The position numbers were made by a program, and so were the translations under genes. Below are positions 10,430-21,180 of a DNA stretch of 64,000 nucleotides, piece after piece. The number at the start of each line of letters is the position of its first letter. The stretch's first letter is position 1. Below the pieces are notes generated by a model. That model did no database searches. It was not told the origin of the DNA and was given only the letters and a program-made list of their open reading frames with translations. The DNA is from Prorocentrum cordatum (taxonomy: Eukaryota > Sar > Dinophyceae > Prorocentrales > Prorocentraceae). Location: assembly GCA_963575745.1 (NCBI GenBank), contig CAUYUJ010004002.1:1150663-1214662 (forward strand). The letters run 5' to 3'.

Positions 10430-10640
10430 GGGGCCGCAGAGATCGTCGGCGAAATCGCCGCCGAAATTGCAGCCGAAATCGCCGCCGAAATTGCCGCCGA
10501 AATTGCCGCCGAAATTGCCGCCGAACTTGCCGCCGAAATTGTCGCCGAAATCGCCGCCGAAGTCGCCGCCGAAATAATTGGGAACTTCGCCAAAATCGCC
10601 TCCGAAATCAGCCGCCAAAATCGCCGCCGAAATTCAGCCG
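10430..10640 (+). repeat. GCCGCCGAAATT minisatellite, left arm of large inverted repeat
   Basis: Degenerate 12-bp repeat of GCCGCCGAAAT(T/C). All six frames are largely free of stops because the unit is 12 bp, giving artificial Ala/Glu/Ile or Phe/Gly repeats. The same unit occurs in reverse complement at 10736-10940. Confidence 0.85.
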
Positions 10641-10735
10641 CCGAAATTGTCACTGCCCTGTCCCAAGCGAAATCACTATTTTGATCAAGCTCGATGACGC
10701 CGCGGACACAAGCATCGAGTCACAGCCAAGGTCAA

Positions 10736-10940
10736 TTTCGGCCTCTCTTTGGCGGTACAGTCCGGAATTTCGGCGGAAATTTCGGCGGCGGGTTTGGCGG
10801 CAATGTCGGCGGCGATTTCGGCGGCAATTTCGGTGGCAATTTCGGCGGCAATTTCGGCGGCCCTGTCGACGGCTCTTTCGGCAGCCCTTTCGGCTGCAAT
10901 TTCGGCGGCCCTTTCGACGGCTCTTTCGGCGGCGCTGCTG
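10736..10940 (-). repeat. GCCGCCGAAATT minisatellite, inverted right arm
   Basis: GGCGGCAATTTCGGCGGC-type repeats, the reverse complement of the left arm, separated from it by about 95 bases. The two arms could form a large hairpin. Confidence 0.85.
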
Positions 10941-12130
10941 TTGCCAATTGTCGACCACGGCTGCCGGGAGCTCTGGGCACTCGGAGGCCCCGGCGGGCCC
11001 TGAGAGGGCTCTCGAAGGACCTCCCCAGAAAGCGTCTGCGAAGTAGCTCAAGCCACGCGTGATTGGCACGCAACGTGCAGAGCGAATTCCCCCTCGCAAC
11101 GTGCAGGGCGAATTCCTCGCGTTATGCACCAGCACGCTCTACGGTGCGCATGAAAACCACCGCGCGACAGGGCGCGCCTGCACACCGAAACCATCAAGAA
11201 AAGTTCAATTTCGTTTGGAATGAATTTCGGCGCGCGCCCCTTTTCGTCTCCAGAGAAAGTGCCACTACGAGATAGTTAAGAGAGGCACATTAGCCGGAGC
11301 TGGACAACGGCGTCGGAAGGTCGCACAGTGGCGCCAGCTTCCGAGGCGCAGGCCAGCGAAAGACCGGGGGGATCCCGGCGGGGGAAGCAGGGGCGGGGAG
11401 CGCAGCGACGGCGAAGCGAGCCGGGATGGAGCAAGCGAGAAAAATACCCGCGGGCCAAAACCCAGCGCGGGGAGGCGCGGACGGGCGAGAACATTACCAG
11501 CGGGCCAAGAACCAACGCCGGAAGCAGGCGGGGACCAGGAACCCTCAATCACGGAGCAACTGAGGCTCATGGACCGTTGCACGTCACCAGTATGAAGGCA
11601 CCTTAGCACGTCCACAGAGGGGAGCGTGTGCCTTCCTGCTGACAGCACCACGCGTAGGTGGGCTCAGGCGGGCGGGCCGTGCCCGAAACCGATGCCCGCG
11701 AAGAAGCCGTCGCCAGCGCCTGCCAATGGGGGGTGCCACAGCAGAGACGTGTAGGGTGGAACGATGGGAACTGGTTGGGATACGCGACGCGTCAAGAATT
11801 ACAGTGGGGAGTGAAGAGAAACGGGCTGGGCCAATTCGCGCGCTGCACCTCGGGACTCCGAAATGCGAAGTCTTCTTAAACGGTGCCGCCCAGGCCCATC
11901 GCAGCAGGGCCTTCGGCCCCTGGCCCGTTTTGTTCTCGTGTTCGTTTTTGTTGTTTTTCCCCCCTCTCCTTTCTCACACTCCTCCTCGTCCTCCTCTTCC
12001 TTTTCCTCCTCCTCCTGCCTCTCGCGGCGCTGGCGTCAACCAGGCCCGTCGCAGGAGGGCATTCGGGCAAACGCCAGCACCGGCCGCCCGCGCCAGCACC
12101 GGCGGCGTCAAAAGGGGAGGGCGGCCGCAG
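10941..12130. other. Non-coding spacer, no gene recognised
   Basis: GC-rich with many chance open frames. A CT-rich stretch with CCTCCTCGTCCTCC lies at about 11960-12020. No domain is recognisable on either strand. Confidence 0.5.
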
Positions 12131-12137
12131 CCACGAT

Positions 12138-12236
12138 TGCGACGACGACGACGACGATGTCGACGATTTCGAGGGCGACGATGACGACGACCACGACGAC
12201 GACGACGACGCCGTCGACGACGACGACGACGGCGGC
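12138..12236. repeat. (GAC)n trinucleotide microsatellite
   Basis: GACGAC repeats with TCGACG interruptions; encodes poly-Asp or poly-Thr by chance in some frames. Confidence 0.85.
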
Positions 12237-12249
12237 TTAACGGGTTGCA

Positions 12250-12690
12250 GCACTTACGCGGATGGAAGGCGGTTATTTTTTCAAAATGGAGCTGTCACCT
12301 TGGCGGCGCGGACATTCGCTTAAACATTTTCAGCAGTGGAGTTGTCGCCTTGGCGGCGCGGACATTCGTTTAAAAACTTGCAACAATCATGTTACACGGA
12401 TGGTGGGCGGGCCATTTTCAAAATGGGTCTCCCGCCCTGACACCTCGGACATTCGTCTTAACAGTTTGCAACAGTTACACAGATGGAGAGCGGTTCGTTT
12501 TCGAAATGGGGCTGCCGCCTTGGCGCGCATTCGTTCTAACAGTTTGCAACAGTCACACGGATGGACGGCCGGTGGTTTTCAACATGGGACGCTTGTCTTG
12601 GCGCCGCGGACATTCGTGTTAAAAGGTTGCGGCAGTTACACGGATGGAGGGCGGCTGGTTTTCAAAATGATGCTGTCGCCTTCAGAAGAT
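12250..12690 (+). repeat. ~90-bp degenerate tandem array
   Basis: About five copies sharing CGGATGGA, TTTTCAAAATG, CTTGGCG(G)CGCGGACATTCG and TTAA(C/A)A(G/T)TTTGCAACAGT. Indels between copies shift all frames, so a coding role is unlikely. Confidence 0.75.
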
Positions 12691-12889
12691 TTTAACTTTT
12701 CAGCAGATGTGAAAGCGCAAGGGTTTGATTAACCAAGAATCTGCGAAATTACATTTCTGCGCGCGCACACTTCTCATCAATGTCGAGCACACTGGGCGCC
12801 TGCAAGGCCAACGTGGCGACTGTCTGCGCGGTTTGAAGTTCGATGGACAGGTGCCGTCCTGTACTCCTGTTGTTTGAATTTGTTTGCAA

Positions 12890-15200
12890 AAAGGTTATGA
12901 CGCGCAGTGTTTTGTGCCAGTGTAAAGCTTTTTGATGGAGGGCGGTTCTGTATGCGAGGTTTGTTTGGAACCGGCCTCAGCTGTTTGTGCTCGGAAACTT
13001 CATTGCGCAATGTAGGTTGTTTGTTTGTACTTGTGTTTTGCGTGAGCATGGCGCGCTGTTGCCATGTTAGTCGCGCTCCGTCGTGCATGTGTGTTCTGGG
13101 CAAATGTGCGTGACGTCCCTGTTCGTACGGGAGCCTTGGCGTTGAAAACTTTCCACGTCATCGTTCATAACGGGGCCTTGGGGTCCTCTTGCGGTGAGCT
13201 TTGAAGCCTTGTGGGGGCTTTTTTGGCTTCTAGGGGGCTCCGTAGCGCCTTCGGGGGGGGCTTGTAATGTTGGACGTGGTCGGTCCTGAATTTCAGTTCT
13301 TGGAGTGGCTGCGTTCTGGTTCGGAGTTCGAAGGAGAAGGTCTCGTCCTGCATTCCTGTTGTTCGGTTTTGTCTGTAAATGGATATCAGGCACAGTGCTT
13401 TGTGTCAGTGTGGAGCTTTAGAAGGGCGGCGGCGTTGCGTGCGAGGTTTGTTCGAAGCAGGTTTGAATGGTTTGCGCTTGGACAGGTCATGGCGCAGTGA
13501 AGCTAGTGTGCTTATAATCGGGTTTGCCGCGGGTCTGGCGTGCCATTGCAAAATTCAGCGCGCGCCGTCGTGCATTTTTGTCCTAGGCAGATTCGTTTGA
13601 CGTCTTCGTTCGCGCAGGGGGCGCTGGCGTTCAAAGCGTTGCGGGTGCCTTGGGGTCCTCTCGCGATCAGTTTTGGAGCCTCTCGGGGGCCTCCTGGGAA
13701 TCCGCCGATCCGGCATGTGAGTTTCAAGGAGTCTCAGCTACAGCCTCGAGGCTGAGCCTCAGCCTCTCTCTGCCGGGGAAGGGGGGGTGGGGGTGGGGGA
13801 GGGTACGAGTTTTCTGGCGGTCGCGGGGGGCTGGTTTTTGCAGAAGAAGGCTCTAATTTCGAGGATGCGCTAAAAGGGTGGCCGCGGCCGCAAAAGTCTC
13901 TGAGGACGGTCTAAGGAAGTCCCGGGACCCCGAAAGATTGCCCGAACACGCCCAAGATGGCCCCAAGACGGCCCAAGAGCCTTCCAAGACGTCTGAAGAG
14001 GCCTCCGAGGCCTCCCACGAGGGCCCCCAGAGGCAAAAATCGTTGATTTCCATTGTTTTTTGTTCATGTTTTGGGGGTTGTCGCTTTTTTCTGCTTTCCG
14101 ACGCTCCAAGACGGCCCAAGAGGCCCCCAAGACCGCTCGAAGACGGCCCAGGAGGCCCCCAGACAGTCCCAAGACGGCCCAAGAGTGCCCCAAGGCGGCC
14201 CAAGAGCCGCCCAAGACGGCCCAAGAGGCCCCCAAGACGGCCCCAAGAGGACCCAAAAGAGGGACGAAAAGCAGAAAAAATCTAGCCTTCCAGCCCACGA
14301 GGCCCCCAGGAGGCCCCAAGAGCCCCCAAGAGGGCCCCCAAAAGCTCCCAAGAAGCCCCCACGACGCCCTGACAGGCTCCTGTGCGAGTGTCTGTGTGTG
14401 GTGCGTGTCTGCGAATGTCTGTGCGTGCTAGTGTCTGGCGTGCGCCTAGTGTGTCTCTGTATGTGTGTCTGCCGTATGTGCATTTGGTCGTGTGCCTGCG
14501 TGAGGTGTCCGCGTAATATGTGTATCCGAGCGACCTGGATCGGCGGCACTGGCCGAAGGCCACTACAATATGTTTTGGGGCGTCTAGGGGCCTCGTTGCG
14601 CCGCGTGGGAGCTTGTAAACGTAGACGCGGTCGGTCCTGAATTTCAGATGTTGATCCGGCTGCGATCTGGTTTGAAGTTCGATGGAAAAGTGCCGCGCTG
14701 TATTTCTGTGTTCGGGATTTGTGGGGCAATGGATATCAGGCGGGGTGCTTTGTGCCAGTATGGAGCTTTTGAAGGGCCTCTGCTTTAAATGCGAGGTTTG
14801 TTTGAAACGTGTGTCAAGCGTTTATGATTGGGCATGTCACGGTGCAGTGATGCCAATGTGCTCGCGATTGGTCTGGCGTGAGTCTGGCGCGCCGTTGCCA
14901 AATTAGGCGTGCGCCGTCGTGCTTTTGTTTTGCAGGCAGATGCGTTGTACGCCTTCGTTCGCACAAGGAGCCCTGGTGTGTCGCGGGGAGTCTATGGACA
15001 TTGTAAGCAGCATGGGCCCTCTTGTGAATGTTTTGGGGGCCTCTTGGGGGCCTCCTCGGGGGCATCTTAGGGAGTCTCCTGGAGGCCTTGTAGGGCCTTT
15101 GGGGGTTTCCAGCGGTGGCTCAGATCCGTCGTGCATTTTACTTGCAAATGTGCGTTTGTGTCCGCGGCCGTTCGCCACCGCCGTTTCCCGGCGGGTGGTG
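12890..15200 (+). repeat. Dispersed repeat module in three copies
   Basis: Copies near 12905, 13395 and 14745 share TGTG(C/T)CAGT followed by GGAGCTTT, then TGCGAGGTTTGTT, and are preceded by TTGAAGTTCGA or similar and followed by GCCATT or GCCGTTGCCA with GTCGTGCAT. Unit order is kept, so this is a degenerate long tandem array interrupted by other repeats. No gene recognised. Confidence 0.55.
13885..14370 (-). repeat. Degenerate AAGACGGCCC repeat block
   Basis: Short words such as CCCAAGACGGCCC and CCAAGAGGCCCC repeat with 9-12 base spacing. It is the reverse complement of the CTTGGGGCC blocks at 16130-16380 and 49560-55100. The open frames here are repeat artefacts. A TG-rich tract follows at about 14385-14520. 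Confidence 0.75.
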
Positions 15201-15249
15201 CCCTGAGGTATCGACAGTTTCCCTGGGGTCGTTGTGCGTCCTGGGTTGG

Positions 15250-15920
15250 TTATTCGCGGTCCTGGGGCCCCCTGAGGGCCCCTCGCGGGGGGTATTCGGG
15301 TGCTCTGGGGGGCCCGGGGTCCCGGCATTGGGGAAATCACTGCGTCGCATGCGTGAGAAACCTCACTGAATATGACTGCCATGGATGCAGCGGAAATCAA
15401 CGCAAGGCACGTCGTGATGGCCACCGCATCGGAGTAACGCGGGCGGCCGCCCATGACCCATGCGCGCCGACAGGTTCCATGTGCTCATTTTGTCGCCCTG
15501 GGCTGATTTGTGGCGGCCCCGGGGCCCCCTGAGGGCCCCTGGAGCTCACGGGGGCATTCGGGTGCTCTGGGGGGTCCGCGAGCCCAGTAGTATTGAGGAA
15601 ATGACTACATCGCACGTGTGAGAAACCGTACTGGCGGATGCCCGCCATGAATGCAGGGAAGGAGAAAGGAAGGGAGAGAGCGAGAAGAGGACAACTTGTG
15701 GCGACGATGTGAAAGCAACCGGAAAGCGACTTCCAGGGGCCCCGTATCTGAAACATGACCACATCGCATGTCTGGGAAGCGGCGCAGACCGAACTCTGTC
15801 AGGGATGCAGGGAAGGAGAAGACAGGGGGAGGGGGAGAACAGGGGCACTTCTGACGACGATGTGCGAGCAAGGGGAAATTGACGTAATACACGTCGTGAT
15901 GGCTAACGCTGTCAGCCGCC
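15250..15920 (+). repeat. ~255-bp imperfect tandem repeat
   Basis: Copies near 15255, 15510 and 15725 share GGGGCCCCCTGAGGGCCCCT, ATTCGGGTGCTCTGGGG and a segment with ACATCGCA(C/T)GTGTGAGAAACC; the intervening ATGCAGGGAAGGAGAA and CACGTCGTGATGGC are also repeated. No gene recognised. Confidence 0.6.
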
Positions 15921-16129
15921 GACGACACGCTGCAGACCTGCGCGGCACAACTGCATCGATATTGCTCAATGGCGTGGAAAGAGGACACGTCGCCAATGCA
16001 TTCTTCTGGATGGGCCCCAGGACAAGTATGTCGTGGCCTGCGGCCTATCCCGCCACCGTGCCTGGGTTGTGTGTTACAGCGTCTTACGTGTTCATTGGGA
16101 TTTCGTGATGCGCCTCTTATGGGCTGTGC

Positions 16130-16380
16130 TAGGGCCTCTTGGGGTCTTCTGGGGTCCTCTTGGGGGCCTTCTTGGGCCTCCTTGGGGCCTCTTGGGGGCC
16201 GCTGGAGGCCGTTTGGTGCCTTCTCGGCGCCTCCTGCTGGCCCTGTCGGGGCGGAAAGCTAGACGTTTGAATTGTTGGTCGCCCTGTTGAGCCCTTTTGG
16301 GGGGCATTTGGGGCCGTCTTGGGGGCCTTTGGGGCCGTCTTGGGGCGCTTTTGGGGCTTCATGGGCGTCGCGGAGCGTCG
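16130..16380 (+). repeat. Degenerate CTTGGGGCC repeat block
   Basis: Words CTTGGGG, CTTGGGGGCC and GTCTTGGGG recur at 9-15 base intervals, as in the 49-55 kb region. From 16381 to 16765 I see no gene. Confidence 0.75.
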
Positions 16381-16769
16381 GACAGCTGAAAAGGCGAGAA
16401 GGCAACAAAACATAGAAAAACACGATGGAAAGTCAACGATTGTCGCCTCTCGGGGCCCTGTAGGGAAGGTTCTTGGGGGCCTTTTCAGGCCTGTCGATGG
16501 CGCGGAAGGTGATTGGTTTTCTGGGCAGCGGTAAAATCGGTCTGAGGTCGTCGCGACGCTTCCATGGGTGCCTCTGCAACCGCCGCGAGGTTGACATGCG
16601 TGCCTTTTGGAAAGATTGCTGGGCTTTCTGGGAGGCGGCGAGGCTACTTATTCGGGGGGGGGCCGGTGACCAGTGTTGTTTTTCCCAACCATCCTGTGGT
16701 GTTGGGTCCTCGTTTTGAAGAAACGGTCCCCGCGTTCCTTTTTCCTCCTTCTCCTCGCCCTCCTCCCTC

Positions 16770-18930
16770 CTGCGTTCGCATGCCTCCCCACCACCCATTT
16801 CGGCACACCCCTCACACGTTTCTTGGCCCCATAGGCAGCTCCACCGACGGCCCCAGTGGCTGCGTTCGCATGCCTCCCCACCACCCATTTCGGCACACCC
16901 CTCACACGTTTCGTGGCCCCATAGGCAGCTCCACCGAAGGCCCCAGTGGCTGCGTCCGCATGCCTCCCCACCACCCATGTCGGCACACCCCTCAAACGCT
17001 TCGTGGCCCATAGGGAGCTCCACCGAAGGCCCCAGTGGCTGCGTTCGCATGCCTCCCCACCACCCATTTCGGCACACCCCTCACACGTTTCGTGGCCCCA
17101 TAGGGAGCTCCACCGAAGGCCCCAGCGTTCGCATGCCGAAGGCCTCCAGGGAGCTCCACCGAAGGCCCCAGTGGCAGGGTCGCATGCCTCCCCACCACCC
17201 ATTTCGGCACACCCCTCACACGTTTCGTGGCCCCATAGGGAGCTCCACCGAAGGCCCCAGTGGCAGGGTTCGCATGCCTCCCCACCACCCATTTCGGCAC
17301 ACCCCTCACACGTTTCGTGGCCCCATAGGGAGCTCCACCGAAGGCCCCAGTGGCTGCGTTCGCATGCCTCCCCACCACCCATTTCGGCACACCCCTCACA
17401 CGTTTCGTGGCCCCATAGGGAGCTCCACCGAAGGCCCAGTGGCTGCGTTCGCATGCCTCCCCACCACCCATTTCGGCACACCCCTCACACGTTTCGTGGC
17501 CCCATAGGGAGCTCCACCGGAAGCCCCAGTGGCTCCCCACCACCCATTTCGGCACACCCCTCACACGTTTCGTGGCCCCATAGGGAGCTCCACCGAAGGC
17601 CCCAGTGGCTGCGTTCGCATGCCTCCCCACCACCCATTTCGGCACACCCCTCACACGCTTCGTGGCCCCATAGGGAGCTCCACCGAAGACCCCAGTGGCT
17701 GCGTTCGCATGCCTCCCCACAACTCATTTCGGCACACCCCTCATACGTTTCGTGGCCCCATATGGAGCTCCACCGAAGGCCCCAGTGGCCTTGCGTTTCG
17801 CATGCCTCCCCACCACCCATTCGGCACACCCCTCACACGCTTCGTGGCCCAGGGAGGAGTCCACCGAAGGCCCCAAGTGGGCTGCGTTCGTCATCGCCCC
17901 CCACCACCATTTCGGCACACCCCTACACGTTTCGTGGCCCCATAGGGAGCTCCACCGAAGGCCCCATGGCTGTCGTCCGCATGCGTCCCGCACACCAATT
18001 TCGGCACACCCCTCACACGTTTCGTGGCCCCATAGGGAGCTCCACCGAAGGCCCCAGTGGCTGCGTTCGCATGCCTCCCACCACCCATTTCGGCACACCC
18101 CTCACACGTTTCGTGGCCCCATAGGGAGCTCCACCGAAGGCCCCAGTGGCTGCGTTCGCATGCCTCCCCACCACCCATTTCGCACAACCCCCCATTTCGC
18201 ACAACCCCTCACACGTTTCGGGCCCATACACGGAGCTCCACCGAAGGCCCCAGTGGCTGCGTTCGCATGCCTCCCCACCACCCATTTCGGCACACCCCTC
18301 ACACGTTTCGTGGCCCCATAGGCAGCTCCACCGAAGGCCCCAGTTGCAGGGTTCGTATGCCTCCCCACCACCCATGTCGGCACACCCCTCACACGTTTCG
18401 TGGCCCCATAGGGAGCCCCACCGAAGACCCAAGTGGCTGCGTTCGCATGCCTCCCCACCACCCATTTCGGCACACCCCTCACACGTTTCGTGGCCCCATA
18501 GGGAGCTCCACCGGAGGCCCCAGTGGCTCCCCACCACCGATTTCGGCACACCCCTCACACGTTGCGTGGCCCCATAGGGAGCTCCACCGAAGGCCCCAGT
18601 GGCTGGTTCGCATGCCTCCCCACCACCCATTCCTCGGGCACACCCATCACACGCTTCGTGGGCCCCAGAGGGAGCTCCACCGAAGGCCCAGGGCGCGTAT
18701 CGCATGCCCCCCCACAACCATTTCGCACACCCCTCACACGTTCCGTGGCCCCATACGAGCTCACGAGGCCCCAGTGGCTGCGTTTGCATGCCTCCCCACC
18801 ACCCATTTCGGCACACCCCTCACACGTTTCGTGGCCCCATAGGCAGCTCCACCGAAGGCCCCAGTGGCTGCGTGCGCATGCCTCCCCGCCACACATTTCG
18901 GCACACCCTTCACACGTTTCGTGGCCGCAT
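16770..18930 (+). repeat. 90-bp satellite, forward array (about 24 units)
   Basis: Unit landmarks in order: TGCGTTCGCATGCC, TCCCCACCACCCATTTCGG, CACACCCCTCACACG, TTTCGTGGCCCCATAGGGAG, CTCCACCGAAGGCCCCAGT. The spacing is 90 bp, but many units carry indels, especially 17.1-18.9 kb. Because 90 is a multiple of three and the unit lacks stops in several frames, long frames appear on both strands; frame-breaking indels argue against coding. The array is inverted after about 18950. Confidence 0.95.
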
Positions 18931-18975
18931 AGGAATACCGCCAGGATACCAGTGTCAAGCTCCCCCCGACCATCG

Positions 18976-19925
18976 GTGGAGATCCCTATGGAGCCACGAA
19001 ACGTGTGAGGGGTGTGCCGAAATGGGTGTTGGGGAGTGCCGAAATGGGTGGTGGAGAATGCGAACGCAAGCCACTGGGGCCTTCGGTAGAGCCCCTTGGG
19101 CCACGAAACGTGTGAGGGTGTGCCGAAATGGGTAGTGGGGAGGCATGCGAACCCTGCCACTGGGGCCTTCGGTGGAGCTCCCTATGGGCCACGAAACGTG
19201 TGAGGGGTGTGCCGAGATGGGTGGTGGGGAGGCATGCGAACCCTGCCACTGGGGCCTTCGGTGGAGCTCCCTATGGGGCCACGAAACGTGTGAGGGGTGT
19301 GCCGAAATGGGTGGTGGGGAGGCATGCGAACGCAGCCACTGGGGCCTTCGGTGGAGCTCCCTATGGGGCCACGAAACGTGTGAGGGGTGTGCCGAAATGG
19401 GTGGTGGGGAGGCATGCGAACCCTGCCACTGGGGCCTTCGGTGGAGCTCCCTATGGGGCCACGAAACGTGTGAGGGGTGTGCCGAAATGGGTGGTGGGGA
19501 GGCATGCGAACGCAGCCACTGGGGCCTTCGGTGGAGCTCCCTATGGGGCCACGAAACGTGTGAGGGGTGTGCCGAAATGGGTGGTGGGGAGGCATGCGAA
19601 CGCAGCCACTGGGGCCTTCGGTGGAGCTCCCTATGGGGCCACGAAACGTGTGAGGGGTGTGCCGAAATGGGTGGTGGGGAGGCATGCGAACGCAGCCACT
19701 GGGGCCTTCGGTGGAGCTCCCTATGGGGCCACGAAACGTGTGAGGGGTGTGCCGAAATGGGTGGTGGGGAGGCATGCGAACGCAGCCACTGGGGCCTTCG
19801 GTGGAGCTCCCTATGGGGCCACGAAACGTGTGAGGGGTGTGCCGAAATGGGTGGTGGGGAGGCATGCGAACGCAGCCACTGGGGCCTTCGGTAGAGCGCC
19901 CTATGGGGCCACGAAACGTGTGAGG
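18976..19925 (-). repeat. 90-bp satellite, inverted array (about 10.5 units)
   Basis: Same unit in reverse complement (GCATGCGAAC, CACTGGGGCCTTCGG, CACGAAACGTGTGAGGGG). From about 19190 to 19910 units are almost identical and exactly 90 bp apart, far more homogeneous than the forward array. The junction at about 18931-18975 has non-satellite sequence (ATACCGCCAGGATACCAG). Confidence 0.95.
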
Positions 19926-20033
19926 CCAGTGTTTTTTTTTTTTGTTTTTGCTTGTTTTTCCCCCCTATCTTTTTCCGTTGCAACTTCACAGGTAGAAGGA
20001 ATGAGTAGCTACGAATGTATGTAACATGCATGT

Positions 20034-20238
20034 GTACAAACAAATGTGCACATTCATATGTGTATACATTCATTCATTCATTCATCCATCCATCCATTAT
20101 TCATTCATACATACATACATACATACATACATACATACACACATACATACAGACAGACAGACAGACAGACATACATACATACACACATCGACACATACAC
20201 ACTTATGTAAATACATAAATACATATATACATACATAC
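20034..20238 (+). repeat. (CATA)n/(CATT)n microsatellite
   Basis: Tetranucleotide runs CATT, CATC, CATA and CAGA. The copia element is inserted at its right edge; the continuation CATACATATATAC is found on the far side of the element at 38218, so the element split this microsatellite. Confidence 0.9.
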
Positions 20239-20434
20239 TGTGTATGGGGTCGAAGTACAAGAGTACAGAACCCCTGATCCGTTGGTAGAGAGATGGAGGG
20301 ATAGATGGATATCTTTCCCTCCCAAGCGATCAAGGTACGATCGCTCCAACTCAGTACCTGAGCCCAAACGGCCAGGTGCGGGAGAGGTAAGGATAAGGAG
20401 TATATATGAGGGTATTACACGGGTTCCATACACA
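20239..20434 (-). repeat. 3' LTR of copia element
   Basis: 196 bp, 194 identical to the other LTR. Immediately upstream in element orientation is a GGGACGGGGGG purine-rich tract (complement of 20435-20445), the expected position of the polypurine tract. Confidence 0.95.
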
Positions 20435-20805
20435 CCCCCCGTCCCGAATCCCGCCCGTGAAGGCAGGACTCGGGATCAGGAGGATGGAATCCGTAACCTC
20501 AGAACTCCTTTACCTTAAGTCTGAAAAGGCAGCTGGGCTAAAAGTCAGCGAAGCCACAGCTGCAAAGTGAGGTAAGAAGAGATACCTTGGGTCTCTTTTT
20601 CTTCTCCAGGCGGTCTTTGCCGCCCCCTCGGTGCGCCCCCCAAAACGCTTCGGCACTCGAGGGAGGAGAAGAATGAGACAAAGGTAGGCGGAGAAAGAAG
20701 ATCTGAGCACCAAGGCAACGTAAACCGCCTCGCAAGATGTGCGAGGCAGGTGTTGCCACCAGCTATCATATTATTCTCGACGCAATATTGTTAAATTGTT
20801 AAAAT

Positions 20806-20975
20806 ATGCATGCTAAGATCGCGTTGACGAACACAATCTTGAAATCAAACACAAGTCTGCCTAAAAGCAAATGTATGCCAAGATCGTGTTGACGAACACG
20901 ATCCTGAAAGAAATGCGAATCTGTGTTAAAGCAAGTACCTGGCCAGGAGAAAATGTCGTGTTGATGAACACGAAA
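20806..20975 (+). repeat. Hairpin repeats in copia 3' untranslated region
   Basis: Two tandem 65-bp units start near 20806 and 20871, with a third partial copy near 20936. Each contains GTT-GA(C/T)G-AAC. In unit two GATCGTGTT (20882-20890) pairs perfectly with AACACGATC (20895-20903) across a GACG loop; unit one forms the same hairpin with two mismatches, and unit three has a 6-bp stem with a GATG loop. The 20435-21180 segment otherwise holds no gene. Confidence 0.75.
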
Positions 20976-21180
20976 ATGATGTATAACATCTGTTTGGCGA
21001 CTCCCGTTGGCGTTGCTCCTTAGGAGGCTGCCTCGGTGATCGCAAAAGATATCTATATGTGTGTATGGCCACTTGTGTGAAAGATTGAAGTGGCCTAAAA
21101 GAATGTATTAGCCACCGCTCAAGGCGAACTTTGATGAACGGAAGTTCTGCACTTGAGCAGTGGGCCTTGCGGCCGACTCA

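Noticed and set aside
16946-19894. Long frames in the 90-bp satellite encoding Cys-rich 30-residue repeats (CEGCAEMGGGEAC) or Pro/His-rich repeats
   Set aside because: Several frames on both strands are open at once because the period is 90 bp, and indels in the forward array break every frame. No start, domain or codon bias supports a protein.
16770-19925. CRISPR-like regular repeats
   Set aside because: The whole 90-bp unit is conserved without unique spacers and the genome is eukaryotic.
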